Shown here piece after piece: positions 1 to 9,310 of a stretch of DNA of 53,691 bases. The notes beneath the pieces are model-generated. The model searched no databases. It had not been told where the DNA came from and worked only from the letters and a program-made list of their open reading frames with translations. The translations under genes and the position numbers were made by a program. Origin of the DNA: Bacillus safensis FO-36b (GTDB lineage Bacteria; Bacillota; Bacilli; Bacillales; Bacillaceae); contig NZ_ASJD01000013.1 in NCBI RefSeq assembly GCF_000691165.1, positions 1-53,691 of the forward strand, in the 5' to 3' direction. Position 1 is the stretch's first letter, and every line of letters begins with the position of its first letter.

Positions 1-29
1 GCCGCGTTTAGCCACTTCGCTACCCCTCC
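1..29 (-). tRNA. tRNA-Tyr, 5' part only (cut by window edge)
   Basis: The reverse complement begins GGAGGGGTAGCGAAGTGG, the acceptor stem and D-arm of Bacillus tRNA-Tyr. The anticodon lies outside the window, so identity rests on the 5' sequence. It is the last gene visible in a leftward Glu-Val-Thr-Tyr cluster. Confidence 0.8.
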
Positions 30-57
30 ACATATGGAATTGATAAAGAAAAAACAG

Positions 58-130
<73 letters not shown>

Positions 131-133
131 ATA

Positions 134-209
134 TGGTGGAGGATGACGGGCTCGAACCGCCGACCCTCTGCTTGTAAGGCAGATGCTCTCCCAGCTGAGC
201 TAATCCTCC
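134..209 (-). tRNA. tRNA-Val (anticodon TAC)
   Basis: A 76-nt tRNA with encoded CCA. The acceptor stem GGAGGAT pairs with ATCCTCC, and the anticodon loop CTTACAA gives TAC. It lies 3 nt from tRNA-Thr and 6 nt from tRNA-Glu, so the cluster is one transcript cut by RNases. Confidence 0.95.
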
Positions 210-215
210 ACATCA

Positions 216-290
216 TGGTGACCCGTACGGGATTCGAACCCGTGTTACCGCCGTGAAAGGGCGGTGTCTTAACCGCTTGACCAACGGGCC
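216..290 (-). tRNA. tRNA-Glu (anticodon TTC), first copy
   Basis: A 75-nt tRNA with encoded CCA and anticodon loop CTTTCAC. It is the first gene of the leftward cluster. By eye it is identical, base for base, to a second tRNA-Glu at 11244-11318, in the same orientation. Confidence 0.95.
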
Positions 291-331
291 AGTTTGTCAA
301 GTTTGTTGTTTCCGTGAAGCTGACAAAAGTT

Positions 332-361
332 ATTATATACAGGTTGTCCCCCTTTTGTAAA
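332..361 (-). promoter_or_regulatory. Sigma-A promoter of the tRNA Glu-Val-Thr-Tyr cluster
   Basis: On the minus strand TTTACA (356-361) is followed after 18 nt by TATAAT (332-337). That puts transcription start about 35 nt upstream of tRNA-Glu. No other promoter is visible for the cluster. Confidence 0.65.
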
Positions 362-384
362 GGGGATTTTTATTTTTTTTATTT
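349..384 (+). terminator. Rightward terminator-like hairpin before the mur operon
   Basis: CCCCTTT (349-352 plus three T) pairs with AAAGGGG (359-365) around a 3-nt loop, followed by a T-rich tract. The polarity is rightward, though no rightward gene lies upstream in the window. It also covers the -35 of the leftward tRNA promoter. It may shield murQ from transcription coming through the tRNA genes from outside the window. Confidence 0.5.
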
Positions 385-429
385 TCTAACTATTTACTCC
401 CTATTCGTTCAACAATTTGACTGAAATAT

Positions 430-460
430 AATTTCAATATTCAAATATAATATTGAAATT
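430..460. promoter_or_regulatory. Likely MurR operator (perfect 12-bp inverted repeat)
   Basis: AATTTCAATATT (430-441) and AATATTGAAATT (449-460) are perfect inverted repeats with a 7-bp A/T spacer. The right arm covers the -35 of the mur promoter. RpiR-family regulators such as MurR bind palindromes of this kind and the murR gene is second in the operon; that MurR binds here is inference. Confidence 0.65.
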
Positions 461-481
461 TCATATCATACTCAATATACT
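453..481 (+). promoter_or_regulatory. Sigma-A promoter of the murQRP-amiE-nagZ-namZ operon
   Basis: TTGAAA (453-458) and TATACT (476-481) are separated by 17 bp. Transcription would begin about 22 nt before the murQ ATG. The -35 is inside the right arm of the palindrome at 430-460, a layout that fits repression. Confidence 0.65.
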
Positions 482-510
482 GAAAATGAAGAAATAAGGA
501 GGTATGTCAC

Positions 511-1422
511 ATGCAGCCATCTCAACTGCGTTCTTTGACAACAGAATCAAGAAACCCCAACACAATGGGAATTTCTCAAGCAGATCCGCTTGAAATACTC
601 CAGATGATCAATGAAGAAGATATGAAGGTCGCTCAAGCAGTCAACCTTGTACTTCCACATGTCAAAACAGCAAGTGACTTTGCTTATGAATCCATCTCAA
701 ATGGAGGCAGACTCATTTATTTAGGCGCCGGAACAAGCGGCAGAATTGGCGTAATGGATGCTGTCGAATGTCCCCCAACCTATAGCGTCTCACCTGATGT
801 CATTGTTGGCATCATGGCAGGCGGAGACTCAGCTTTTTCTCAAGCTGCCGAAGATGTGGAAGACAGTGAAGAAGCCGGCAAACAGGATTTAGTACACATC
901 CACCTGACATCAAAAGATACAGTCGTCGGTATTGCCGCAAGCGGCAGGACACCTTATATCATCGGCGCTTTAAACTATGCAAAGTCGATTGGAGCTAAAA
1001 CAGTAGCACTCAGCTGCAATGAACAAGCAGAAATTAGCGAGCTTGCAGATTGCGCCATTGAGGTCATTGTAGGACCAGAAGCCATCACTGGGTCAACAAG
1101 AATGAAAGCAGCATCCACTCATAAAATGATTTTAAATATGCTTTCCACGTCTGTCATGATTAGACAAGGCAAAGTATATGAAAACCTGATGGTTGATGTA
1201 AAAGTCAGCAATCATAAATTAAAAGAACGCGCCATCACCATCATTCAACATGTGACAAACGCTTCCTACGAACAAGCCGTGAAGACTCTTGAAGCAGCAG
1301 ACTTAGAAGTCAAAACGGCCATCGTCATGCTCCAAACAAACACAGACAAGAAAACAGCCAAAGATTTACTCAACAAAACGAATGGCCACATCGACAAAGC
1401 GATCTCACGTTATCAATCCTAA
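511..1422 (+). CDS. murQ: N-acetylmuramic acid 6-phosphate etherase MurQ
   Basis: Cytoplasmic lyase that removes the D-lactyl ether of MurNAc-6-phosphate, giving GlcNAc-6-phosphate for amino-sugar catabolism. The 303-aa protein is normal length for the family. It carries a SIS sugar-phosphate domain with the GAGTSGRIG loop near residue 70, a second loop with AASGRTPY near residue 145, and GSTRMKA near 195. The ATG follows a strong AAGGAGG at proper spacing. It is the first gene of the operon, 14 bp before murR. Equivalent to B. subtilis ybbI. The sequence supports the identity strongly. Confidence 0.96.
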   Translation: MQPSQLRSLTTESRNPNTMGISQADPLEILQMINEEDMKVAQAVNLVLPHVKTASDFAYESISNGGRLIYLGAGTSGRIGVMDAVECPPTYSVSPDVIVGIMAGGDSAFSQAAEDVEDSEEAGKQDLVHIHLTSKDTVVGIAASGRTPYIIGALNYAKSIGAKTVALSCNEQAEISELADCAIEVIVGPEAITGSTRMKAASTHKMILNMLSTSVMIRQGKVYENLMVDVKVSNHKLKERAITIIQHVTNASYEQAVKTLEAADLEVKTAIVMLQTNTDKKTAKDLLNKTNGHIDKAISRYQS

Positions 1423-1436
1423 AGGAGGCAGAGCTC

Positions 1437-2306
1437 ATGTCAGCAGGTGGACTTACCCTACTACACACAATCAAATCAAAGCTTCCCCAATCTGAAAAAA
1501 TCATTGCAGACTATATCCTTGCCCATCCTGACAAAGTCATTAAAAGTACAGTACACGAAATCAGTCAGGCAGCCGGCGCAAGCAGCTCTGCAGTCATCCG
1601 CCTTTGTAAATCTCTCGGGCTGGATGGCTATCACGATTTAAAAATGCGGATCGCTGGAGACTTGATGCATGACGATAAACAAGGCTACAGAGATATCGAA
1701 CAAGATGAACCGCTTCAATCCATTATTCAAAAAACAGCAGGAAACTCGATTCAATCGATTAAGGACACCGCTTCTATTTTAAATGCAGATGCTTTAGAAA
1801 AGGCTGTTCAATTACTGCTGCATGCAAACCAAATTCATTTTATCGGTGTTGGTGCATCTGGCATCGTCGCAGCTGATGCCCAGCAGAAATTTCTCAGAAT
1901 TAACTATGCAGCGACAGCCTTCACTGACATGCACATTGCATCTACGGTCATTGCAAATGCGGGAGAGAATGACATTGTGTTTGGTATCTCCTTTTCAGGA
2001 GAAACGTTAGACATCATTCAAGCCCTTCAGCTTGCAAAAGACAACCAAGTGAAAACCATTGCTTTAACACATCCAGGTCATACAAGCGTTTCTGCTTTAT
2101 GTGATGTTCACCTATCGACGTCCGGTTCCAATGAAGCACCTTTTCGCAGTGCTGCCACTTCCTCTAGAATGGCACAGCTCTACTTAATTGATGTCTTGTT
2201 CCTCAGTTTAGCTTCTCGTCAATATGAAGAGACAGCCCAATATATTGACAAGACAAGGCATGCCATCCGCTCCATGAAACGAAAATCAAAGGGGGATTCA
2301 ACATGA
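1437..2306 (+). CDS. murR: RpiR-family transcriptional regulator MurR
   Basis: Predicted sensor of MurNAc-6-phosphate that represses the operon. The N-terminal RpiR helix-turn-helix spans about residues 1-75 (ASSSAVIRLCKSLGLDGY recognition region). A C-terminal SIS domain, with GVGASGI near 138 and FSGETLD near 186, would bind the sugar phosphate. Starts 14 bp after murQ behind AAAGGAGG and overlaps murP by 4 bp (ATGA), so translation is probably coupled. A perfect palindrome over the operon promoter at 430-460 is the natural target. Equivalent to ybbH. Confidence 0.93.
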   Translation: MSAGGLTLLHTIKSKLPQSEKIIADYILAHPDKVIKSTVHEISQAAGASSSAVIRLCKSLGLDGYHDLKMRIAGDLMHDDKQGYRDIEQDEPLQSIIQKTAGNSIQSIKDTASILNADALEKAVQLLLHANQIHFIGVGASGIVAADAQQKFLRINYAATAFTDMHIASTVIANAGENDIVFGISFSGETLDIIQALQLAKDNQVKTIALTHPGHTSVSALCDVHLSTSGSNEAPFRSAATSSRMAQLYLIDVLFLSLASRQYEETAQYIDKTRHAIRSMKRKSKGDST

Positions 2307-3682
2307 GTCATCAAAAGAAATATCAGCAGTTGGCGAAAGACATTCTTTCACTCTGTGGTGGTTCTGAAAATATCTCTTCCCATACACATTGTATGACAAG
2401 GCTCCGAATTACACCGATGGACAATGAAAAAGTTCACGTCACAGCAATCAAAGAACTCGATGGCGTCATTGGCGTCGTCGAAGCAGAAACGCTTCAAATC
2501 ATTTTAGGCACTGGCGTTGTCAACCAAGTATCAAGTGCGTTTGAAGAGCTGCTAAATGCCTCTGGCTCTTATGATTTAAACAACGAAGCACAAAAAAACA
2601 AGCAAGCCATTTCACAAAAGAACCGCACACCGTTCAAGCTGTTCTTACGTCGGATTGCCAGCATTTTCATTCCAATTATTCCGGCACTAGTTGCCTCAGG
2701 TCTGATTACCGGAATAACAAAAGCAATCGTGCAAGCAGGCTGGCTTGACGAAAAATCTCAAGCTGCGATTATTTTAACGGTTATCGGTTCTGGACTTTTC
2801 GCTTATCTCGGGATATTAGTCGGAACAAATGCCGCAAAGGAATTTGGAGGCTCTCCTGCATTAGGCGCATTAGCTGGTATCCTCATTATTAACCCAGCCT
2901 CCGCAGACATTATGTTATTTGGCACAAATATTCTACCAGGCAGAGGCGGACTCATCGGTGTTCTTCTAGCCGCCATCTTTATGGCACTTGTGGAAACCCG
3001 AATTAGACGCTTCGTCCCGCAATCACTTGATATCATCGTCACACCAACCATCACACTGCTCATTACAGGTATTTTCACGTACGTTGTCTTCATGCCAGTC
3101 GGCGGATTTATATCTGATGCCATCACCTCAGGACTGACTTATCTATTGAATATGGGCGGAATTTTCGCAGGATTTGTTCTTGGTGCTACCTTCCTCCCAC
3201 TTGTTGTAACAGGACTTCACCAAGGGCTGACACCGATTCATATGGAACTCATCAATTCAATTGGAGATGACCCGCTTCTGCCAATTCTCGCTATGGGCGG
3301 TGCAGGACAGGTCGGCGCTGCATTCGCCATTTATATGAAAACAAAAAAGAAAAAGCTCAAAAGAGCCATCGCTGGCGGACTTCCTTCAGGGATGCTGGGC
3401 ATTGGCGAACCACTCATTTTCGGTGTCACACTCCCGCTGGGACGACCATTTCTCACCGCTTGTCTTGGTGCAGGAATCGGCGGCGCATTTCAAGCCTACT
3501 TCCAAATTGCGACGAAAGCCATCGGGGTATCCGGTCTTCCATTAACCTTTATTGTTAACACACATCAAATGCTTCTTTACTTAATTGGACTATTTATCGC
3601 ATATGTTGCTGGATTTTTCTTCACATACTTATTTGGATTTCATGATGATATGGCTGTTGAATTCGAGGATCACAATCAATAA
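2303..3682 (+). CDS. murP: PTS MurNAc transporter EIIBC component MurP
   Basis: Inner-membrane permease that takes up N-acetylmuramic acid and phosphorylates it at position 6. The EIIB domain is at residues 1-90 with the phospho-accepting Cys in THCMTRLR near residue 36. The EIIC domain follows (about 110-455) with about ten hydrophobic segments and a GIGEPLIFGV motif near 360. No EIIA domain is fused, as in known MurP, so a general EIIA such as that of the glucose system must supply phosphate. Overlaps murR by 4 bp. Equivalent to ybbF. Confidence 0.93.
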   Translation: MSHQKKYQQLAKDILSLCGGSENISSHTHCMTRLRITPMDNEKVHVTAIKELDGVIGVVEAETLQIILGTGVVNQVSSAFEELLNASGSYDLNNEAQKNKQAISQKNRTPFKLFLRRIASIFIPIIPALVASGLITGITKAIVQAGWLDEKSQAAIILTVIGSGLFAYLGILVGTNAAKEFGGSPALGALAGILIINPASADIMLFGTNILPGRGGLIGVLLAAIFMALVETRIRRFVPQSLDIIVTPTITLLITGIFTYVVFMPVGGFISDAITSGLTYLLNMGGIFAGFVLGATFLPLVVTGLHQGLTPIHMELINSIGDDPLLPILAMGGAGQVGAAFAIYMKTKKKKLKRAIAGGLPSGMLGIGEPLIFGVTLPLGRPFLTACLGAGIGGAFQAYFQIATKAIGVSGLPLTFIVNTHQMLLYLIGLFIAYVAGFFFTYLFGFHDDMAVEFEDHNQ

Positions 3683-3695
3683 GGAGGTTTAGACC

Positions 3696-5051
3696 TTGAA
3701 GAAATGTTTTCTTTTGATCACATGTCTGCTCATGCTCCTTGGGTTACCAGTACAAACATTTGCAACTAGCTCCCATCCTGTATCGTCTTTGTCTAAAACA
3801 GCACCTGAAGAATATCCCGTTTTAAAAAAAGCAAAACGACCGGAACAAGTAGGTGTTTCTTCCAGGCAGCTGAGGAAGGTTGATCAAATGATTCAAAATG
3901 ACATCAAAGCAGGATTTCCAGGAGCCGCTCTCATCATTATCAAGGACGGAAGAATCGTCCATCAAAAAGCCTATGGCTACCGGCAAAAATACGATGGCAC
4001 AACAGAGCTCAAATCGTATAAAAAAATGAAAAAGGATACACTATTCGATCTGGCATCCAATACAAAAATGTATGCGACCAACTATGCCCTGCAAAAGCTT
4101 GTCTACGAGAAAAAACTTGATGTCAACGAAAAAATACAGACCATCCTTCCAGATTTTCAGGATGAACCTGATGCAAAAGTAACCGGTAAAGACCAGCTCA
4201 GGGTAAAAGATCTTCTCACCCATTCTGCGGGTCTCCCTTCCAGTGTCTTATTTTATAGCAAAGAAACAGCTGGCTCTTTTTATTCTCAAGACAGAAAAAC
4301 AACGATGAAATGGCTGCCAAAGATACCGCTGCAATACAAGCCAGGTACCCAGCACATTTATAGTGACATTGATTACATGCTGCTAGGCATGATCATCGAG
4401 AAGAAAACAGGCATGCCTCTTGATCAATATGTCGAGTCAACGATTTATCGGCCGCTAGGTCTCAAACATACAATGTTCAATCCGCTGCAAAAAGGGTTCA
4501 AGCCGAAGCATTTTGCAGCAACTGAACGTTTAGGCAATTCACGAGACGGTGTCATCGATTTTGAAAACATCCGACGGTACACCCTGCTAGGTGAAGTACA
4601 CGACGAGAAAGCATATTACTCAATGGCAGGTATCTCCGGCCACGCTGGACTTTTCTCGAATACCTCAGATATGGCCGTGCTGCTTCAGCTGATGCTTAAT
4701 AAAGGAGGCTATGGAAAAACAACCATCTTTGATCAGGCTTCTATCGATCTCTTTACAGCCTCATCTGATACGAACCCAACTTACGGGCTAGGCTGGCGAA
4801 AAAACGGTCATACTGACATGGAATGGATGTTTGGAAAATATGCAAGTAACGAAGCCTATGGGCATACTGGCTGGACCGGCACCATGACGTTGATTGATCC
4901 TAAACACAATTTAGGTGTCGTGTTGCTGACGAATAAGAAACATTCACCCGTTGTTTCACCAGAAACAAATCCTAATCAATTTGAAGGCGACCTGTTCCCA
5001 ACTGGTACTTATGGAAGCATCATGACCGCAATCTACGAATCTTTTCAGTAA
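3696..5051 (+). CDS. amiE: Secreted N-acetylmuramyl-L-alanine amidase AmiE (beta-lactamase fold)
   Basis: 451-aa exported hydrolase, predicted to release the peptide from MurNAc-peptides outside the cell. Residues 1-24 form a signal peptide (positive MKK, hydrophobic core, cut near TFATS). The rest is a serine beta-lactamase/esterase fold: SNTK (SxxK nucleophile motif) near residue 121, YSD near 223, and GHTGWTG near 396. TTG start with AAGGAGG 8 nt upstream. It lies 13 bp after murP. Corresponds to ybbE. Activity is taken from the B. subtilis homologue and the operon. Confidence 0.88.
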   Translation: MKKCFLLITCLLMLLGLPVQTFATSSHPVSSLSKTAPEEYPVLKKAKRPEQVGVSSRQLRKVDQMIQNDIKAGFPGAALIIIKDGRIVHQKAYGYRQKYDGTTELKSYKKMKKDTLFDLASNTKMYATNYALQKLVYEKKLDVNEKIQTILPDFQDEPDAKVTGKDQLRVKDLLTHSAGLPSSVLFYSKETAGSFYSQDRKTTMKWLPKIPLQYKPGTQHIYSDIDYMLLGMIIEKKTGMPLDQYVESTIYRPLGLKHTMFNPLQKGFKPKHFAATERLGNSRDGVIDFENIRRYTLLGEVHDEKAYYSMAGISGHAGLFSNTSDMAVLLQLMLNKGGYGKTTIFDQASIDLFTASSDTNPTYGLGWRKNGHTDMEWMFGKYASNEAYGHTGWTGTMTLIDPKHNLGVVLLTNKKHSPVVSPETNPNQFEGDLFPTGTYGSIMTAIYESFQ

Positions 5052-5064
5052 AAGGAGGAATTCG

Positions 5065-6984
5065 ATGTTGAAAGCTCTCTTCCCCGCTGCACTGGTTTTA
5101 GCCCTGCTAACCTCTTCCATTCCAACGGAAAAGGTTAGCTCTGCCTCTCTGCCAACCGCTAAACAAATGGTTCAAGACATGTCACTGGATGAAAAGATAG
5201 GTCAAATGCTCATGCCGGACTTTCGCAACTGGCAAACAAAAGATGAATCCGCACCTACAGGCTTCACAAAGATGAATAACGAAGTATCTCACCTTGTAGA
5301 AAAATATCATCTAGGCGGTGTCATCTTATTTGCCGAGAATGTCGTTGATACAAAACAAACCGTGAAACTCACCCATGAATTTCAAAAAGCATCACCAAAC
5401 ATTCCTTTACTCATTTCCATTGATCAAGAAGGCGGAATCGTCACAAGGTTACAAAAGGGAACACATTTCCCAGGAAATATGTCGATTGGTGCCTCTAGAA
5501 GCAAAAAAAATGCATATGACACAGGAAAAATCATCGGAAAAGAATTAAACGCCTTAGGCATCAATACAAACTTCTCTCCTGTGCTTGATGTGAATAATAA
5601 CCCAAACAACCCCGTCATTGGTGTCCGTTCCTTTAGCTCTGATCCTGCTCTTGTCTCTATACTTGGCCTTCAAACCATGAAAGGACTTCAAAAGGAAAAG
5701 ACCATTTCCACACTAAAACATTTCCCGGGACATGGTGATACTGCCGTCGATAGTCACTACGGCTTGCCGCTCGTAGAGCATGACCTAGATCGTTTAAAAA
5801 AGGTTGAGCTGTATCCGTTCCAACAAGCGATCAATGCTGGTGCAGATATGGTCATGACCGCTCATGTGCAATTTCCTGCCATTGATGACACAACGTATCG
5901 AAGCAAAAAAGATGGCGAGGACATCATGGTTCCAGCAACCTTATCAAAAAAAGTCATCACACACTTATTAAAAGAAGAGATGGGCTTTCAAGGTGTTGTT
6001 GTGACAGACGCTCTAAATATGAAAGCGATTGCAGATAATTTCGGACAGGAAGAAGCCGTCGTGATGGCCATTAAAGCAGGCGTCGACATCGCTCTCATGC
6101 CAGCACCAGTCACCTCATTAAAAACAGAGAAAAACCTAGAGAATGTATTCAATGCTGTCAAACAAGCGATTTTAAAGAAAGAGATTCCGATGTCGCAGAT
6201 CAACGAATCTGTCGAAAAAAATCTTCAATTGAAAATCAAACGCGGCATTATTTCCTCCAAAAAACCAATCAATCTTGAGAAAAAAATCAAAAAAGCCACT
6301 CAAGTCGTTGGGAAAAAGTCGCACCTTAAAGCAGAACAAAAAATGGCACGTGAAGGGATCACCCTGCTTAAAAACAACAAAAAAACCTTACCTTTCAAGC
6401 CTAAAAAGAATGACAAAATCGTGGTCATGGCACCTTACGAAGATCAGACAAAAGCAATGTCTGTCACAGTCGAATCTCTCATGAAACAAAAAAAGATCAA
6501 GTCTGTAAGCATCCAGTCATATGCTTTTGCGGATAAAACGTTCACCAAAGATACAGCCAAACTGATTCAAGAAGCTGACTATGTCATCACTGGCTCTTAC
6601 GTTGTCCAAAATGATCCAGCAGTGAATGATGGCGTAATTGATGACAATGTCCAGGATCCGAAAAAATGGGCAACCGCCTTCCCTCGTGCTGTCATGAAAG
6701 AAGCAGCAGCACAAAACAAAAAAATGGTCATCATGAGTCTTAGAAATCCTTATGATGCGGCAAATTTTGAAGAAGCCGATGCCTTACTAGCTGTGTACGG
6801 TTTTAAAGGCTACTCAAACGGACAATTCAATCAGCCAAATATTCCTGCTGGACTAGAAGTGATATTTGGAGCTGCATCACCTAAAGGGAAACTGCCAGTT
6901 GATATCCCATCTGTCACTCATCCAAATCAAACCCTTTACCCATTCGGCTATGGCCTCAACTTGAAAGGGAAACAGATCAAATAG
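5065..6984 (+). CDS. nagZ: Secreted beta-N-acetylglucosaminidase NagZ (GH3)
   Basis: Removes terminal GlcNAc from muropeptides, feeding amiE and namZ products. Signal peptide at residues 1-27. A GH3 TIM barrel follows with SIDQEGG near 118, the KHFPGHGD...DSHYGLP region near 218-236 holding the His/Asp acid-base dyad, and [11 protein letters not shown] near 312-322 with the Asp nucleophile. A C-terminal domain (about 420-639) makes this the long two-domain Gram-positive form, unlike cytoplasmic NagZ of enterobacteria. ATG follows AAAGGAGG. Corresponds to ybbD. Confidence 0.93.
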   Translation: MLKALFPAALVLALLTSSIPTEKVSSASLPTAKQMVQDMSLDEKIGQMLMPDFRNWQTKDESAPTGFTKMNNEVSHLVEKYHLGGVILFAENVVDTKQTVKLTHEFQKASPNIPLLISIDQEGGIVTRLQKGTHFPGNMSIGASRSKKNAYDTGKIIGKELNALGINTNFSPVLDVNNNPNNPVIGVRSFSSDPALVSILGLQTMKGLQKEKTISTLKHFPGHGDTAVDSHYGLPLVEHDLDRLKKVELYPFQQAINAGADMVMTAHVQFPAIDDTTYRSKKDGEDIMVPATLSKKVITHLLKEEMGFQGVVVTDALNMKAIADNFGQEEAVVMAIKAGVDIALMPAPVTSLKTEKNLENVFNAVKQAILKKEIPMSQINESVEKNLQLKIKRGIISSKKPINLEKKIKKATQVVGKKSHLKAEQKMAREGITLLKNNKKTLPFKPKKNDKIVVMAPYEDQTKAMSVTVESLMKQKKIKSVSIQSYAFADKTFTKDTAKLIQEADYVITGSYVVQNDPAVNDGVIDDNVQDPKKWATAFPRAVMKEAAAQNKKMVIMSLRNPYDAANFEEADALLAVYGFKGYSNGQFNQPNIPAGLEVIFGAASPKGKLPVDIPSVTHPNQTLYPFGYGLNLKGKQIK

Positions 6985-6995
6985 GAGGGATTCTC

Positions 6996-8240
6996 TTGAA
7001 GAAAACAGTCAGTTTCATACTCGCAAGCTTTCTCATGATGAGCACATTGACCGCTGCCTCTCCCGCAGAAGAACGAACAGTCACAAAAGGGAAAAAAGCA
7101 TCAGTCAAAACAGGGATCGAAACACTACTCTCAAGCAATCTTTCATGGCTAAAAGGGAAAAGAGTTGGTCTCATTACAAACCCGACTGGCATCGATGCAA
7201 ATATGAAAAGCAGTGTCGATCTCCTATTTGAACATCCAAATATCAAGCTCACTGCTTTATATGGACCTGAACACGGCGTACGCGGCGATGCACAAGCAGG
7301 AGAAGGCGTCGAATCCTATACCGATGAAAAAACAGGGCTTCCTGTTTACTCTCTTTATGGAAAAACAAGAAAACCAACTCCTGAAATGCTGAAAAATGTA
7401 GATGTCCTGCTGTTTGATATTCAAGACGTTGGTACTCGTTATTACACCTATATTTACACGATGGCCTATGCGATGGAAGCCGCTAAAGAAAACAACATTC
7501 CCTTTGTTGTCCTAGACCGCCCAAATCCCATTGGCGGACTAAAAGTAGAAGGACCTGTTTTAGAGCCTGAACACGCCTCATTTGTAGGGCTCTATCCCAT
7601 CCCATTAAGACATGGAATGACTACTGGTGAGCTTGCAAAACTGTTTAACAAAGAGTTTCATATCAATGCTGATGTAACAGTCATCAAAATGAAAAATTGG
7701 AAGCGGTCCATGACATTCGATGATACAAAGCTGCCGTTCGTCCTTCCTTCTCCTAACATGCCAACAGTGGATAGTACCTTTGTATATCCTGCCACAGGAT
7801 TAATTGAAGGCACAAATGTCTCTGAAGGCAGAGGAACGACAAAACCATTCGAGCTCATTGGTGCACCATATATCAATAGCAGCGAGCTGGCAGATCATTT
7901 AAATAAGCTAAAACTAAAAGGCGTTCAATTTAGACCTGTGTCATTCACCCCCACATTTTCTAAACATGCCGGTACACTATCTCATGGTGTGCAGTTATAT
8001 GTCACAGACCGCTCATCCTTCGAAGCGGTGAAAACGGGGTTATCCATCATCAAAGAAATACATGATTTATACCCTAATGACTTTGAGTTCCTTCAAACAG
8101 GCAGCTTTGACAAACTCATCGGGAATGGCTGGATGAAAGAAGAAATCAATAAAGGAACTTCCGTCAAACATATGATGAAACGCTATCATCACGACCTCAA
8201 AACATTCGAAAAGAAACGAAAAAAATATCTCATCTATTAA
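6996..8240 (+). CDS. namZ: Exo-beta-N-acetylmuramidase NamZ (DUF1343)
   Basis: Exported enzyme of the DUF1343 family, characterised in B. subtilis as an exo-muramidase that frees MurNAc from the non-reducing end. Signal peptide at about 1-24. Conserved blocks include LITNPTGID near 58, YGPEHGVRGD near 88, FDIQDVGTRYYTYIYTM near 139 and EGRGTTKPFE near 276. TTG start behind TAGGAGGG, 11 bp after nagZ. It is the last gene of the operon, followed by a terminator at 8248-8283. Corresponds to ybbC. Confidence 0.9.
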   Translation: MKKTVSFILASFLMMSTLTAASPAEERTVTKGKKASVKTGIETLLSSNLSWLKGKRVGLITNPTGIDANMKSSVDLLFEHPNIKLTALYGPEHGVRGDAQAGEGVESYTDEKTGLPVYSLYGKTRKPTPEMLKNVDVLLFDIQDVGTRYYTYIYTMAYAMEAAKENNIPFVVLDRPNPIGGLKVEGPVLEPEHASFVGLYPIPLRHGMTTGELAKLFNKEFHINADVTVIKMKNWKRSMTFDDTKLPFVLPSPNMPTVDSTFVYPATGLIEGTNVSEGRGTTKPFELIGAPYINSSELADHLNKLKLKGVQFRPVSFTPTFSKHAGTLSHGVQLYVTDRSSFEAVKTGLSIIKEIHDLYPNDFEFLQTGSFDKLIGNGWMKEEINKGTSVKHMMKRYHHDLKTFEKKRKKYLIY

Positions 8241-8247
8241 ATCACAG

Positions 8248-8283
8248 AAAAAACCTCCATCTATCAAAGGATGGAGGTTTTTT
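8248..8283. terminator. Bidirectional terminator, namZ / ybaS
   Basis: AAAAAACCTCCAT pairs with ATGGAGGTTTTTT around a 10-nt loop. The symmetric A and T tracts serve both convergent genes. The stop codon of the leftward transporter overlaps its edge. Confidence 0.9.
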
Positions 8284-9248
8284 CATGAGAAAGATTTGGT
8301 CACAGCAGGTGCTTTCAGCTCAAAACGATTGAGTAAGAAACCAAACAAGGCAGCAAGCACTTGCTGAAACAGCATGCCAATCACCACAGGAACAGCGACA
8401 GCAGGCGGGAAAAAGCTAATGGCAAGCACAGCCCCCGCACTAATGTTTCTCATACCGCCCGTATACACGATAGCCACAATCTCTCCTTGAGTACATTTCA
8501 TCGTCTTTCCAATCAACCATGCAAACGCATATCCGCTCATCGCAATGAGAAACACAGTCGCTGCCTTGCTAAAAAATGCGGCATCCAGTTCACGCAAGTA
8601 TGGCGCAACAACAGAGCTGTTGATCGACACCACTACAAACAAGCCTATTTTTGAAAAAGGTGACAGTGTCTGACTAATCATTTTTGTCACAGCAGGCTTT
8701 GCATATTGACGAACGAGCATCCCTAAAATAGATGGAAGCACCACCATCCCAAACAGCCCTTTCATGATCGCGACCATGTCCATATGAACCTGTGTACCGG
8801 CCAAAAGTGACAAACTGGCTGGCACAATCAATGGCGAAAGCAATGTATCAATTAAAATAATGGATAACGTTAACCCAACATTCCCCTTATACATTGCCGC
8901 CCATATTAAACTAGAAACTCCTGTGGGAATCACCATTGCAAGTGTCAAACCGGTGATCGTCATAGCATCACCCGCAAATATGAGATGTCCCGCTGACCAA
9001 GCATAAAGAGGCATCAACACGTGCAAAATCATAAACGATAAAATCAAAGGCAATGGGTGCATCACTGTATGCTTTAAAGCCGAAAAAGTAGAAGACAAAC
9101 TCCCTGCAAAGGTCATAACAGCAAAAACCCATGGCACCAAAAACGTAAAATCCTTTAAATAGGCCGCCAATAAAACACCGAGTAACACACTAAAAGGTGT
9201 AATGAGCGGCATCATCCGGCCGAGTACTTGATTCAAACGCACAAGCAT
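8283..9248 (-). CDS. ybaS: BASS-family (bile acid:Na+ symporter type) membrane transporter
   Basis: About 321 aa, with nine or ten hydrophobic segments and no other domain. Family marks are the PTGVSSLIWAA stretch and TGGMRNISAGAVLAISFFPP near the C terminus, typical of bacterial BASS carriers, which move organic anions with sodium. The substrate cannot be read from sequence. An upstream ATG at 9263 exists, but GGAGGTGG (9254-9261) sits 5 nt before the ATG at 9248, which is preferred. It follows ybaR by about 60 bp in the same direction. The symbol comes from similarity and neighbourhood to B. subtilis ybaS. Confidence 0.82.
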   Translation of the reverse strand: MLVRLNQVLGRMMPLITPFSVLLGVLLAAYLKDFTFLVPWVFAVMTFAGSLSSTFSALKHTVMHPLPLILSFMILHVLMPLYAWSAGHLIFAGDAMTITGLTLAMVIPTGVSSLIWAAMYKGNVGLTLSIILIDTLLSPLIVPASLSLLAGTQVHMDMVAIMKGLFGMVVLPSILGMLVRQYAKPAVTKMISQTLSPFSKIGLFVVVSINSSVVAPYLRELDAAFFSKAATVFLIAMSGYAFAWLIGKTMKCTQGEIVAIVYTGGMRNISAGAVLAISFFPPAVAVPVVIGMLFQQVLAALFGFLLNRFELKAPAVTKSFS

Positions 9249-9310
9249 GCCGGCCACCTCCATCCCTTCACTTTCTTACCTTTTCTATTGTAACAGACAG
9301 AAAGGCCTTT

